Assembly (NCBI GenBank): GCA_947685225.1
Contig: CANTUV010000002.1
Location: forward strand, 3,472,001-3,536,000
Length of the DNA: 64,000 nt
Direction of reading: 5' to 3'
DNA from: Garcia nutans
Lineage: Eukaryota; Streptophyta; Magnoliopsida; Malpighiales; Euphorbiaceae
Below are positions 1-11,449 of the stretch, piece after piece. The position numbers and the translations under genes are program-made. How positions within the stretch are numbered: the stretch's first letter is position 1; each line of letters starts with the position of its first letter. Under the pieces are notes generated by a model. The model was not told the DNA's origin. It did no database searches and saw nothing but the letters and a program-made list of their open reading frames with translations.

Positions 1-971
1 AAAATATCCACATCACTATCTAAGGTCAAAGCCAGCTCCAATTTATCAGAGGAACCTGTCTGCAAGAAAACATCTGAAACAACTGTATCAACACAATCAA
101 TGAAAGAACAATCCTCATATAAAGCAGTTGTAGGAATAGGAGAAGTGTTAAAAATAGAAAATTCAACAGTTTGTCCCAAGACAGTCATTGATAATTTACC
201 ATTTTTAACATCTATCAAAGTGTTGGTAGTCGCCATAAAAGGCCTACCCAGCAGAATGGTGTGTGCAGATGGTGAAGAGTTACTTACTTCCATGTCAAGA
301 ACAATGAAATCCACAGGTACTATCAAACCACCAACTTTAACTAACACATCTTCTATAACCCCTTTTGGGAATCTAAGAGATCTATCAACTAATTGCAACA
401 CCATTTTCGTTGGTTTAAGTTCCCCTAATTCTAATTCAAGGTACACTGAATAAGGCATTAAATTGACACTGGCTCCTAAATCACACATGCCATCAGTACC
501 TTTTCCATTCCCCATAATAATTTGAATGATGAAACCACCAGGATCCTTTAGCTTGGGAGGTAGTTTATGCTGCAAAACAGCACTAGCTACCTCAGAAACT
601 ATCACCTTTTCATTTGGCTCATACCTCTTTTTCTTGGTATTCAGTTCTTTGAAGAATTTAGCATAAGCTGGCATGTTCTTAATTGCTTCAAGTAAGGGTA
701 AGTTAATACTTACCTTAGACAGCATGTTGAAGATATCTGAAAATTGCTTATCTTTTTTATCATCCTTCAACCTGCTGGGGAATGGTATAGGTGGCCGGTA
801 TGGATTGCTTGCCTTGTGCAAATCTGCTGTAGGGGACTTCTCCATTGATCTTTCTTCAGCACCTTTGTTCTCTGGTTCTCCTTCCTTTTTATTCTCTTGC
901 TCACCTGCATTCACAGAATTATTTTCAACATTGTTGTTAATTACCTTGCCACTTCTAAGAACAGTCACTGA
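1..971 (-). pseudogene. TE-4 Gag C-terminal linker and retropepsin-like protease (partial)
   Basis: The minus-strand frame continues from gag after a TAA at 972-974 and stays readable to the left edge. It contains a linker rich in Glu/Lys, then a retropepsin core with the active-site motif CDLGASVNLMP (an Athila-type variant of DTGA/DSGA), and the flap and C-terminal hallmark ILLGRPF. The protease would cleave the Gag-Pol polyprotein in the virus-like particle. Reverse transcriptase should follow outside the window. The plus-strand frames here are shadows. No ATG opens this segment, as expected if it was made by read-through from gag; whether the TAA at 972-974 is a suppressed natural stop or a mutation cannot be told from one copy. 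Confidence 0.85.
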
Positions 972-2351
972 TTATGCCTGCTCAGGTTGACTTGGGAACT
1001 TTCCCTTTTGTTGAATTTGCATCTGTTGTGCAAGTTGCCCCACTTGGGTCTCCACCTTTTTAAAAGATGCTTCTAGTGAATCTAGCCTCTTGTTGTTCAT
1101 CTCTTGATTTTTAGCACTGACTTGGATAAAAGCCTGTAAACTTTCCTCCAAACTCTCTCTCTTAGGCTGACCTTGATTTGAGAATTGGCCCTGTTGTTGG
1201 TTCTGTCTCTGGAGCAAATGGAAAGGTTGTTGAGCATTATTTGTTGTCCAAGAAAAATTTAGGTGACTCCGCCAACCAGGATTGTAAGTATTGGAGTAAG
1301 GATCATTCCGGGCCCTTGGTTGAAATCCCCCCATAGCATTGACTTGCTCAGCTTCATTACCAAAAGACTCATATGCAGAGGGGCAAATATTTGCTCCATG
1401 CCCGAATGTCCCACAGATTCCACACACTTCTTGAGTAGATGAAGAAATATTGTTCTTCATGTTCAGCATTTGAACCTGCCTTGTCAATTCAGCTATTTGA
1501 CTAACCATTTCACTATTGGCTTCCAATTGATTCACCCCTTTACTTCTTCCCCTTACACTCTTTTGTTGAGAATTAGCTCCCAACATCTCAAAGATCTCAT
1601 AAGTCTCATCAGCTATCTTTTCTCCCATAGCTCCGCCAGCTGCATTATCAACAGTGTTCTGAAATTGCTGGGTTAAACCATCATAGAAAAACTGATTAAG
1701 AAGTTGAAGTGGGTAATGATGATGTGGACACTGGATCAGTAGCATCTTAAATCTGTCCTAAGCCTCATGAAATGGCTCTCCTTCAAATTGAGAGAATGTA
1801 GCAATCTTCCCTCTCAATTCAGCTGTCTTTTGATGAGAGTAAAACTTGCCCATGAACTTGTTATAAACTTGCTCCCAAGTTGTCAAAGAGTTTTTGGGCA
1901 ACATCATAAGCCAGCTCTTTGCCCTATCCTTCAAAGTATATGAGAAGCATCTCATCCTCAACTGGTCCTCTGTTAGTCCTCCCAATGGAAAAGTGTTGAG
2001 GGTAGAATAAAAATCCCGAATAAAGTTCAAAGGATCTTCATTTGGAACTCCATAGAATGATGGCAGCATGTTGTAATGAATGTTCTTCAACTCATAATTC
2101 CTTGCTGCATCTGTCAGTCTTATGCAAGAAGTGGAAGTTCCAATGACAGGTCTAGCAAAGTCTCTCATCATTCTTTGCCTTTCTTCAGCCATTTTAACAG
2201 ATTGTGCAGATTCCGACTCAAAATCAGAAGTCTCCTCCTCTGTAGTATCAAATCCTGTGTACAGTTCAAAATCTTCCCTGCTTCTTTTCACTCTCTGAAT
2301 TTCTGGAATGAATGGATATAGCTCTCCTTCGAGTGATCTCCTGCCTTGCAT
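972..2351 (-). pseudogene. TE-4 Gag polyprotein, Athila-like, with in-frame stop
   Basis: The first ATG is at 2351, about 120 bases downstream of the PBS. The N-terminal 199 codons hold the retrotransposon Gag capsid domain (motifs FIRDFYSTLNTFPL, WLMMLPKNSLTTWEQ, and F.GKF). A TAG at 1758-1760 interrupts the frame where a Trp is expected (sequence HEA, stop, DRFK), then the frame continues in phase. The second part holds a CCHC zinc knuckle, CGICGTFGHGANIC, followed by the DPYSNTYNPGW block and a coiled-coil-like region (RLDSLEASFKKVETQVGQL) that is also conserved in the Gag remnants of TE-9 and TE-10. Gag forms the particle and binds genomic RNA. The single nonsense change suggests fairly recent inactivation. 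Confidence 0.9.
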
Positions 2352-2468
2352 AAACAAAATTTCTAGAAAAAGAAATTATTAAAAGCAAAAGACAAATAAA
2401 ATAAAATGAAAACAGTGAAAAATAATCTAGAATATTTTTGCCTAATAAACAATTACGCCAATTAGCTT

Positions 2469-2485
2469 CCCCGGCAGCGGCGCCA
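2469..2485 (-). other. TE-4 primer-binding site, tRNA-Asp type
   Basis: The minus-strand sequence TGGCGCCGCTGCCGGGG matches the complement of the plant tRNA-Asp 3' end (known from Athila-group elements) with one mismatch. It lies six bases downstream of the LTR end, the normal position for priming minus-strand DNA synthesis. Confidence 0.9.
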
Positions 2486-2491
2486 AAAACT

Positions 2492-4195
2492 TGCTGCGCT
2501 CGAATTAACTCTACCACAAAGCGTCACTCGTAAGTATACGAGATAGCTGTAGCAAAGGTGATCGCCCCACGGTCGTCTCTCAAGGAAGCTAAAGTAGCTA
2601 ATTGATTATCAGATTATAAATAACAAGTAATGAAGAAAATTTAAATTGTTAACTAATGAAGAAGATTGATTGAAGTTTAAAACGAATAAAAGTAAATTAA
2701 GCTGATGTTTTGATTCACTTGATGGAAAGGTCTAGGGTTTGCACTTCTCTACTACTTATATGTATGAACGGTTATTCCTCTTAACTAATTTAATTTCAAA
2801 GATTAAATCTCAAGCAACTTAATTAATCGAGTCAAGGAAATAAGCTCTCGCATTCAAACCTCTTTCAACTAATCTTGTTATGATTGAAATAATCTTTTTA
2901 ATAGGTTATATCTCTAATTCACCTAAGTCTCTAATTGAATTATTCCAGCATTAGACTTCATCTCTCAATCCATCATCTAATACCTAAAACACATAATTGG
3001 TGGCCAATCAATTATATATTAACAATATTCCATTCAATCAAGGCTAAAGAAATTATTAGCTAAGAGAATAACCAATTCATACAATCATAGCATATCCATA
3101 CAAACCCTAGACTAGATCAAATTAGTTCATAATGCTATCAAACATACTCATCTCATTAATAATCAAAGAAATCAATTTAGACATGATAATATCCATAAAT
3201 ACAATTCCAATGAAAATAAAGAGATAAAGTTCAAGAACAAAACCAAGTTACAAACTCCTTGAAGCTTCTGAAGAATCTCTTGTTCAAATCTTGCCAGAAG
3301 GATGTATCAATGGCTAGAACAATCTAATCTAAGCAAGATTAATCAAAGTGTTCAATAATCTTTAAGAAAACAAAGTTAGAAATCCTAACTTCCCTCTCAG
3401 ACGGCTAAATCAGCTCTCAAACTTTCAACAACCATAAACCCTAACTCTCTTTTTCCTTTTATATGAAACCTCCGCTTTAAAAATCCGCTTCGTCTTTGGT
3501 TCATGAGAGACACGGCCAAGATGGATGAGACTTGGCTGTGTTGGTGGTCTTTGGAGGGACACGGCCAGTGACTTGGCCGTGTCCCTTGCTTGTGTCTTCT
3601 ACTGCCTGGTTTTGATCTTTCCTTTGGACTTGAGTGAGACACGGCTGTGTTGGAGCTTTTTGGAGGGACACGGCCAGTGACTTGGCCATGTCCCTTGCAT
3701 GTGTCACCTACTGTGAGAGTTTCTTCTTCTTTGCTTCGGATTTAAGTGAGACATGGCCAAGCTTGAGCAACTTGGCCGTGTCTGGGCTTCTTTGGAGGGA
3801 CACGGCCAGTGACTTGGCCGTGTCCCTTGAGTGTGTCCCTCACTGTGTCTTTGATCTTCTCTTTAACTTGGTATGGGACACGGCCACAAGCTTGGCCGTG
3901 TCCTCTGCCTGTGTCAGCTACTGTCCCTTCTTTCTTTCAATTTGGTTCCTTAGCTTTTTAACCTAAAACAAAACTTGAACAAACTTAAACAAGAAGTAAG
4001 TAAACAATAACCAACAAAACATAAACACCATACTAAAAACTAGATCAAAAATGACATAAACACTGAAATAAACTAAAACTACCAAAATTAATGAAAACAC
4101 TAAATAAACCGATTAAAACTTAACAAAATACCTAAATAAAACAATAATTATCATAATAAACAGGACACAAATCTATAACAAAAACTAATAAAACA
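2492..4195 (-). repeat. TE-4 5' LTR (1.7 kb)
   Basis: On the minus strand it begins TGTTTTATTAG and ends CGAGCGCAGCA next to the PBS. It is homologous along its length to the solo LTR at 20304-22018, which fixes both ends. Besides AT-rich sequence it contains an array of ACACGGCC palindromes at 3509-3905. No protein-coding frame can be supported. The end nearest the PBS has a conserved block (around 2515-2580) shared with TE-8 and TE-9. Confidence 0.9.
3509..3905. repeat. Array of ACACGGCCA/TGGCCGTGT palindromes inside the TE-4 LTR
   Basis: Several imperfect inverted repeats of the form GACACGGCCA..n..TGGCCGTGTC are spaced roughly 60-100 bp apart, separated by short T-rich or C-rich spacers that include cccttg-tgtgtc words. 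The same motif recurs in TE-8, TE-9, TE-10 and TE-11. Each unit can fold as a hairpin in RNA from either strand. Confidence 0.85.
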
Positions 4196-5452
4196 GGCCA
4201 AACCATTCATGTGCGGACCGCAACTTCCCGCATGTATTTCAGACATGATGCGCTCCACTTCAGGCCTTCTTAAGCATCTCAAATGTACTCCATCAGGCCA
4301 TCTTCGATATAACTCCCCATGGAAGGTGATGTATTGCAATGACCACCGCCTTACGGCCCTTCTCTCTTTCTTTGTTGCCCCCAGCGGGTATTCTCTTTCC
4401 TCCAAAAATCTCCTTATGGTATCATACCATGCATCATGGTCTGTATCAATTTCCATGATTGTTTCATATTCATAGCATGGAGTTGATGAACTAGTCAAGA
4501 CCAGAGGCTTAAGGAATAAGCTAACAGGATTTTCCCATACCGAAGCCAATGTGGCTAGGGCATCAGCCATCTGATTTTCTTCTCTTGACAAGTGTATAAA
4601 CCTACACTCCTCAAAATTCTTCTTTATCATGGTAAGGTAATGATGGTATGGTTTCAATTTTTCTTCTTTCAACTCCCACTCTCCATTTACTTGAGATACT
4701 ACTAGCAATGAATCGCCATAAACTTCCACCTTATCCACCTTCATAATCATTAGGATTTCCAAACCAAAAATACAAGCTTCGTACTCCACCATATTATTGG
4801 TTGCCCTAAATCTCAACTTCTTGGCTAAAGGGATGAGTTCCCCTTCGGGTGATTCCAGTATAACTCCTAAACCTGCTCCTTTCCTGTTCACTGCTCCATC
4901 AAAATACATTTTCCACCCTTGTACTTCAATTGCTTCTAAATGTTCATCTGGAAATTCTAAAATCACCTCTTCACTTTCTAGTAATGGTTGTTGAGCCAGG
5001 AATTCTGCCACCGCTCTACCCTTGATTGTTTTCCTGGTTACATACTCAATCTCAAATTCTTCTAATATTATCAACCATCGACCATATTTCCCAATTAAAG
5101 AGGGTGTCTCCCTCAAGTATTTTATTCGATCCAACCTGGAAATTGCTTGCACACTATACGATTGAAAGTAATGCTGCAACTTCTTAGAAGACCAAACCAC
5201 GGCTATGCAGGTTTTTTCAATGATACTATACTTAAGTTCGTAAGGTAGGAGCTTTCTACTCAAATAGTAGATTGCATGCTCAATCCCTGACTCATCTGCT
5301 TGTGCTAGCATGGCTCCTGTTGACTCTTCTTCCACTGCTAAGTATAGTAATAAAGGTTTGCCGGGTTTAGGTGGTTTTAAAACAGGTGGATTCAACAAAT
5401 ACTCTTTTATTCACTCAAAGGCCTTTTGGCACTCTTCATTCCATATGACCGG
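4196..5452 (-). pseudogene. TE-3 pol: degenerate RNase H, second RNase H (aRNH), integrase start
   Basis: The frame follows RT after a TAG (5453-5455) and contains a TGA at 5411-5413, both in phase. First comes the RT-linked RNase H (YLAVEEESTGAMLAQ... YLSRKLLPYELKYS), in which the usual catalytic Asp is not conserved. Next is a second RNase H with MYFDGAVNRKGAG, VEYEACIFGLE, VYGDSLLVVSQ and NQMADALATLA, which supplies the D-E-D-D residues; this archaeal-like extra domain is a Tat-lineage trait. The last residues, IHAGSCGPHMNG, are the histidine half of the integrase HHCC zinc-binding domain. Insertion of TE-4 cuts integrase off at 4195, and the frame then reads into the TE-4 LTR by chance. 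Confidence 0.9.
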
Positions 5453-6426
5453 CTAATTTTTTCTAAGCAATTTGAAGATAGGCTCACAGATTGTTGTTAG
5501 CTTTGCTATAAATCTACTAATGTACTGCAGTTTACCAATAAATCCCCGAACTTCTCTCTCCGTCTTTGGGGCTGGCATATCCCTGATTGCTTTGACTTTC
5601 TCAGGATCAATCTCAATGCCATTCAGACCAATCACATGTCCCAACAATTTACCTGAGGTAACACTGAATACACACTTCTTCAGATTTAATCTTAGATTAT
5701 ACTTCAAAGCTCTATTGAAGAATAATTCCAAGTTCTGGAAGTGTTGCTCCCTTGTATTCGACTTCACCATCATATCATCAACATATACTTCAACCTCTTT
5801 GTGCATTATGTCATGAAATAGTGTGGTGGCCATCCTTTGATAGGTTGCTCCGGCATTCTTTAAGCCAAAAGGCATCACCCTATAACAAAATATACCCCAT
5901 GTAGTAGTGAAGGCAATTTTGGATTTATCCTCTTGGGCCATTAACACTTGATTGTATCCGAAAAATCCATCTACAAATGAGTGTAGCACGCTAGAGGCTG
6001 CACTATCAATAAGAACATCTATATGAGGTAAAGGAAAATCATCTTTAGGGGAAGCCTTGTTTAAATCTCTATAGTCCACGCAGACCCTTATCTTCCCATC
6101 TTTCTTTGGCACTGGTACTATGTTGGCTAGCCAATCTGGGTATTCTATCACTTCAAGGAACTTCACTTGCATTTGCTTAGTGACCTCTTCTTTAACCAAC
6201 TCAGCCCACTCAAGTCTTAGTCACCTAAGCTTTTGTTTGACAGGCTTAATGTGAGTGTAAGTAGGAATATGATCTTGGCTATGTCTCGATCTATCCCCGG
6301 CATATCTTCATAAGACCAAGCAAACACTTCTTCATATTTTTTAAATATTTTTTCAAATCTCTCTCTCTCATCAGGAGTAAGGTCAGATGCTATGCTAATG
6401 TTTTTAGGATTTTCGGTTGTTCCCAA
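5453..6426 (-). pseudogene. TE-3 pol: reverse transcriptase
   Basis: The N-terminal part (from about 6426) carries a linker with FAWSYEDMPGID, typical just upstream of Ty3/gypsy RT. A one-base shift near 6285 and a TGA at 6221-6223 break it. From 6199 the RT core is continuous: VPKKDGKIRVCVDYRDLNKA, FPLPHIDVLID, VMPFGLKNAGATYQR and the catalytic YVDD box (VEVYVDDMMVKS), then GHVIGLNGIEIDPEKV and the thumb region FIGKLQYISRFI. It would copy genomic RNA into cDNA. Domain order and length are as expected for Ty3/gypsy, but the breaks mean no full polyprotein. Confidence 0.92.
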
Positions 6427-6435
6427 ATTTAATGA

Positions 6436-8409
6436 TTATGTGTTAACAGAATTAATATTAAAGACACTCATGTAACTGTTATTTAAATGTATGCAACCAT
6501 CAGGAGAAACATCACACAAGTAAGCAAAATCAAACTTTACTGCATTCATTTTGGAAAAGAAAACATTATCATCCTCATACATAGCAGACAAATTAAAATC
6601 AAAATCAAAGTCATTGTTTTCAAAATCATAATGCAGGATGTCTTCAAACTTCTCTTCAACCATGGCAGCAATCTGTTCCGGAGTCTTCTTGGCTTTCAGG
6701 GCAGCTTCATTCTTCTCTTTTGGATTGGAGTTTTTGCTGGTTGGAAGGGTGAGTTCTTTCTTCAATTGCACCACTAGCTCGGCAACATCTGCAAAAATTT
6801 CAAAATCGGGGATTAACTTACCCATAAATATGATCGGCTCGGGCTTTCCTTGGAGTGGTCCCATATTTGAAGCTTTTACAAAGATCTCTTCAAGTGGTGG
6901 GAAGCTCATCTTCTCACTCTTCTTTGGCTGGACATCTTCAGCTTCATCATATCCTAACCCTTTCTTAGAAGCTTGAGTTCTAAAATCTGGCAGCTTTGTC
7001 AAACCAGCCTGGCACTTTCCAAGCCCAGCTCCGGGAAGATAGTTCATGTTCCTCATCATATTCAAGACTTTAGGGTCCACTACTTCATCATCAGAAATTG
7101 CAGCCACTTGAAAACCGTTGAGAGGCCTCTCAATCATTAAAGCATTAACAATCTCATTGTCTTCGGCTTCAATGACCACAGTCTCATTTCCATTGGGAAA
7201 TTTGATCTTCTGATGAAGGGTGGAAGGAACTCCACCAAGAGGATGAAACCATGGTCGCCCCAAGAGTAAGGCAAAGGCAACTGGTATGTCTAAAACGACA
7301 AACTCAACAATAGATTCAATTGGACCAACCTTGACAATCGCTTTGAAAGTCCCTTCGGCATGCCTCTTAGTGTTGTCATAAGCACGAATTGTCACCTCGG
7401 TTGGGTTTAGATCTCTTGTTGACATGGCTAGCTTTGGCAGTATCTTAAGTGGACAAACATTTATGGCAGACCCATCATTGACCATTACACATGGAGTCCT
7501 TTTCCCCTTGACTTCTATTTTGATAAAGAGAGGGCGGATATGGTCTCTCCCCTCCTCCGGTAAATCTGCATCGGAAAAAGAAACTGCTCCTATGTTAACT
7601 TCACTCTTCTCTTGAACCTCTTCACACTTCATTACTTCCCCAATTTTTATGAAGTTGATTAGCTCCTCCGGTGTTGTGGAGGTAGAGATTGGCATGCTAG
7701 CCAAGGCTTTGGCCATTGTTTCTCGGTGCTTTTTAGAAGTAGCCAATAAATCCCAAATGCTAACACTTGCTTGGGTCCTTTTCAATTGCTTAAGCACAGC
7801 ATCATCCTCTTCTACTTCAACTTCCTTTCCCTTATTAGTTTCTATCTCCTTTGGTGGTGGCCTTGCTTAAGGCTTACCGGATCTAGTATTCATCACCTCA
7901 TCTTCTTCGGGCTCGGACCAAGTCCACTCTTCCTTCTTGGATATGATATCATCGTCACTATCACTTGAATCCCAAAACCTGTTGACCACACAAATTGTTA
8001 CTTCCCCACCAATCATAGCTTGTTTAACTTCATTAAATTCCTCTTCTTCTTTGATTGCTTCTCCTCCCACATCTTGAAAAGAAGACATGACAAAATCCTC
8101 ATGCAAACCTCCTCCAATCATGAAGGTTGCTGGTGGTGGTACTCTATTGAACTTTGGCAATGGGTTGTCTTTGGTGTTTGGCTTGTTGGGATCAGGTAGC
8201 TTCCCATTATCAATTAAGTTTTGGATCTCATGTCTCAATCTCACACATCTATCCGTGTCATGTCCTTGAATTTGGTGAAATTGACAAAATGCTTTGGTTT
8301 CAAAATTAGGAGGGAGAGGATTAGGCAAAGGACGAGGATTTAAGGGTTGTAGCAATCCCTTTCTTTGAAGCTTGTTGAGAACCCAGGACATCGGTTTTCC
8401 CAATTCCAA
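6436..8409 (-). pseudogene. TE-3 Gag C-terminus, protease and G-patch-like region
   Basis: Two phase-matched segments are separated by a TAA at 7867-7869. The first (8409-7870) is the Gag C-terminus with the zinc-binding motif FCQFHQIQGHDTDRCVRLRH (C-x2-H...H...C) and LIDNGKLPDPNKPNTK, closely matching the mini-Gag of TE-6. The second (7866-6439) holds an aspartic protease (NDGSAINVCPL; LLLGRPWFHPLGG) and then MNYLPGAGLGKCQAG, a glycine-rich G-patch-like motif often found after protease in Tat elements. A TAA at 6436-6438 separates it from the RT linker in the same phase. A one-base shift near 8460 separates it from the capsid segment. Confidence 0.88.
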
Positions 8410-8455
8410 AAATTGTCTCCTTGTTCCTTGGTTAGTAGCAGTAACACCGAGGTTG

Positions 8456-8882
8456 TTAGCTCCCTTTCTCGTTTCTTTTCATTGCAAATCGGCTCTTCTC
8501 CCTTTCCCATTCTTCAATTTGCAAACCAACTTGAAGAAGGTCTTTAAAATCATGGATGAGCGTATGAGATATCCTTTTACGAAGACTAGGTAACACCCCT
8601 CTTACAATCATCCTTATTTGATCGGATTCATTAGGGCTCTTCTTGAGTAAAGCGGCCTTGTTTCTCCATCTCTTGACGTAATCTACAAAATTCTCATTTG
8701 GCCTTTGCCTAATGGACTCCACTTCCATCAAGGTAACTTCTAACTCAACATTATATCCATATTGTTGGATGAAGGCTTTGTAAAGTAGATCCCAACTCTT
8801 TTGTGTTCCATCATCCAAGGTATTAAACCAATTTTGGACAACAGGGTCCAATGAGAGCATAAAGTACCTTAGAGTTTGAGCC
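8456..8882 (-). pseudogene. TE-3 Gag capsid core (downstream fragment)
   Basis: The sequence TKAQTLRYFMLSLDPVVQNW, then SWDLLYKAFIQQY, IRQRPNENFVDYVKRWRNKA and the C-terminal helices to EEWEREKSRF form the Retrotrans_gag capsid domain. Its N-terminal neighbour lies across the TE-5 insertion at 11450-11749, and joining the two flanks through the TTAGT duplication keeps the phase. It ends in a frameshift/stop at 8456-8458. Confidence 0.9.
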
Positions 8883-8887
8883 TTAGT
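8883..8887. repeat. Target-site duplication TTAGT, left copy, of TE-5
   Basis: TTAGT here and at 11445-11449 flank the solo LTR. Removing one copy together with the LTR rejoins the TE-3 gag frame. Confidence 0.95.
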
Positions 8888-9699
8888 TGTAATATCCTCA
8901 TGTATGCCCTAGAAGTTTTGACTATGTTGTTGTTGTTGTTGTTGTTGTTTAAAATTGGATTGAATGTATATGTTATGTGAGAAGAAAAGAATTTGAGAAG
9001 AGAATGGTTATGTATATGTGTTTTGGGAAAGAAAATAGGGTTTAGAGAAAAGTGTATATGTTGTTTATATGTTAATATATATAACATATAAGTTGGTCAA
9101 ATGCAAGGTCAATGGAAGAGAGATATTTTTATGGGATATGTGAAATTACATATATGGGCATGCAAGGGACAAAAGCTAGAACAAATGGTTAAGGGTGTTT
9201 TGGTAATTTTCCTTGTAGGAATTGCATGGTGGAGATTAAAAGAAGAAGAAGTGGTTGACTTGAGTTTATTTTCTTGTCTTTTCTCATGTGTGTGCCGGCC
9301 ATTGAAGAAGAGAAATAGCTAGAGAGGGCTTGAAGTTCTAAACTCAATTTGAAAGGAGATTCAAGGAATTAAGTGGAAGATTTGTGAAATTCATCAACTT
9401 TGGTAAGTCCTTTCTCTTGATTTTCTTTTGTTCTTTTGAAGTGGAGTTGGAAATGGATTTTTGGTTTGTTGAGATGATGATTAAATGTGTTTGTAATGAG
9501 TTTTTAAATGTTGTTTCTGATTTTAAGTGAAGAAGTTTAAGAGGTGTTGTTGTTGGAGGTGTTGGAGTTGATATTGTTTTAGGGTTTTGAAGTGTTACAT
9601 GATGTTTTCCTTGTGTTTGCTTCATTATTTTCAAAGATCTTCTTGTGGTTGGTGTTTGTTGGAATTTTGGACTTGGAAATGGGATTTTGGCCGAGGGCA

Positions 9700-9862
9700 G
9701 TAGCCTTCTGGATGCCACGCCCGTGGTCTTGATTGGCCATGGCCGTGGCCATTGGTAGGCTTTTGGTGCCATGGCCGTGGAGGATGGAAGCTTGGGTGGC
9801 AGAATTGTTTTGTACCCCACGCCCGTGGTGGTTATGGTGGCCACGACCGTGGTCTATAATGA
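9700..9862. repeat. CC(A/T)xGxCCGTGG palindrome cluster in TE-5
   Basis: Short perfect or near-perfect palindromes such as CCACGCCCGTGG, GGCCATGGCCGTGGCC, CCATGGCCGTGG and CCACGACCGTGG recur about every 30-50 bp. They differ from the ACACGGCCAAG arrays of other LTRs but share the CCGTG core and the arrangement. Confidence 0.75.
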
Positions 9863-10486
9863 ATGATGTTGAAGTGTAATTTTGTGATTTAAGGTTTAAG
9901 ATGAAGTTATTAAGTGATTAAATGGTATTGGAATTGATGGATTATATCATTCTTTGGATTAGGGTTTGATAGAAGGTGTTTTGCCCTAATTTGTGAAGTG
10001 AAGAACTTTGCAAGAAGGAAGGTGTTTAGAGTTGTGTGACTTGTGATTGAGGTAAGTACAAATCTTGTGTTGATGCATACATGTGACATTGCATTGATGA
10101 TGCATATGAAGTTGAGATTGATCATATATATGATGATAATGGTAATGCATATGATACTATGTGATATTTCATGTATTGTGACTTATGTGATGAGTAATGT
10201 GTTTTGTTATGTTTATATCAATAATGCTATATGTATAATGTGATGGATATGTTGAGGATATGATGGTGTATTTGAAAGATGAAGTATTGTAATGTGATTT
10301 GAAATGTGATGTAAAGCCATTGTGATTGGCTATGATGATACAATTGAATGATGTATGGCATATTTGCCTAATTGATGAGGAAGATTAAGAAAGAGTTTGA
10401 TAAAGAGAATAAAGAAATAAGTGTATGCTTAATATGATATTCAGTTTCAGAGTTCTGGTTTTTGGAGGCATGCCTATTTAATGAAA

Positions 10487-10668
10487 GGTAACAGTCTTGC
10501 CGGGTTGAGGATCTCTTCAAATTGAATTGAATTGAGGTCCAAGAGACTGGGTCTGTTACACAATGATAATTGATATTATGAGATATTTGATTTGTAACAG
10601 TCTTGCCGGGTTGAGGATCTCCTCGAGTTAGATGAGTTGATGATCCAAGAGACTGGGTCTGTTACGCT
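10487..10668 (+). repeat. Two direct repeats in TE-5 (taacagtcttgccgggttga...)
   Basis: Two copies of a block of about 70 bp, each starting TAACAGTCTTGCCGGGTTGA and ending GAGACTGGGTCTGTTAC, are separated by about 35 bp. Each block has complementary ends (GTAACAG/CTGTTAC), so it could form a stem. Confidence 0.8.
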
Positions 10669-11449
10669 ATCCATGGATAGAGATATATATGTATATGTTG
10701 CCTACGGGCTTGATAATTGTGTTTATGAACCAAAGCAGTAACTCTGAATTTTGAATATCGTATTAAATACTTGATGGGCCCATAGGTGTCTAGGTTTTAT
10801 GTATATCATAAATGATGTTCTAATGTAATGAAATGTTAATATTACTTTAATGATGAAACGGACTATTCACGGAATATTGTCTGTTGAATATGATCTTTAT
10901 TGATTGAGTGTGTATCATTGATGTTGATTTGTTAATACATATATGAAACATTGCATCGCATTAAAGCATAACATTAGCATGATTTGTCTTACTAAGCCGT
11001 TGGCTTAGCGCGATAGTGTTAATCGCGCAGGTGATAGAGTTGAACCCGAGAGCTCTTCGAGACCTAGTAAGAGTAGACATTGAGGTGTTGATTTTGGACT
11101 TAAAGATCAGAGTAGACTTGCCAATCAAGTATAACTTCTTTATGTTTTGTAAAATATTGTTTATAATGTAAATATATTTATATTTGTATATACAGATTTA
11201 AATGTTTTCATATATGTAAATAATTTTATAACTTCCGCTGTGTAATAATTAAATGTATGTATATATTGAATTTATTTTATACTACAATTTAACGACTTCT
11301 TTTCTATAATATATAATGATAAAGATTATGGTAGTATATAAAATGTTTTGAATGTTAAGAAAATCCGTAGCATCCCTATGTTTATTGCATGTATGTTACA
11401 TTGTGGTATTGTAGTGTGCATGTAATGGATGTGGGGGTGTTACATTAGT

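Larger units (their letters stand above)
1..4195 (-). mobile_element. TE-4: Athila-like Ty3/gypsy retrotransposon, 5' part (runs off the left edge)
   Basis: Read on the minus strand, the order is LTR (4195 to 2492), PBS (2485-2469), gag (from 2351) and protease (to base 1). Polymerase and the second LTR lie outside the window. The tRNA-Asp-type PBS and the Gag/protease motifs place it in the Athila lineage. Its outer LTR end at 4195 abuts TE-3 pol sequence, so it is inserted in TE-3. The expected 5-bp duplication would begin at 4196 (ggcca), but the partner copy is not in the window. Gag carries an in-frame stop and a second stop separates gag from protease, so this copy is not competent as it stands. 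Confidence 0.9.
8888..11444 (+). mobile_element. TE-5: solo LTR, Tekay/Del-like (2.56 kb)
   Basis: It begins TGTAATATCC and ends GGTGTTACA, the same termini as the TE-11 LTRs, and is flanked by TTAGT. It shares with TE-11 ordered landmarks: tttcagagtt, ggcatgcctatt, a gggccca.. block, and a TTTAGCGCG-like block near 11005. No internal sequence remains, so it is a product of LTR-LTR recombination. It contains a short TTG microsatellite (8925-8948), CCACGCCCGTGG-type palindromes (9700-9860) and a duplicated block of about 70 bp (10487-10668). It holds no supportable gene; the short frames are chance. Confidence 0.9.

Noticed and set aside
3509..3905. Palindrome array considered as a CRISPR-like array
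   Set aside because: Spacers are irregular and themselves repeated, the DNA is plant retrotransposon LTR, and no cas gene or leader exists.
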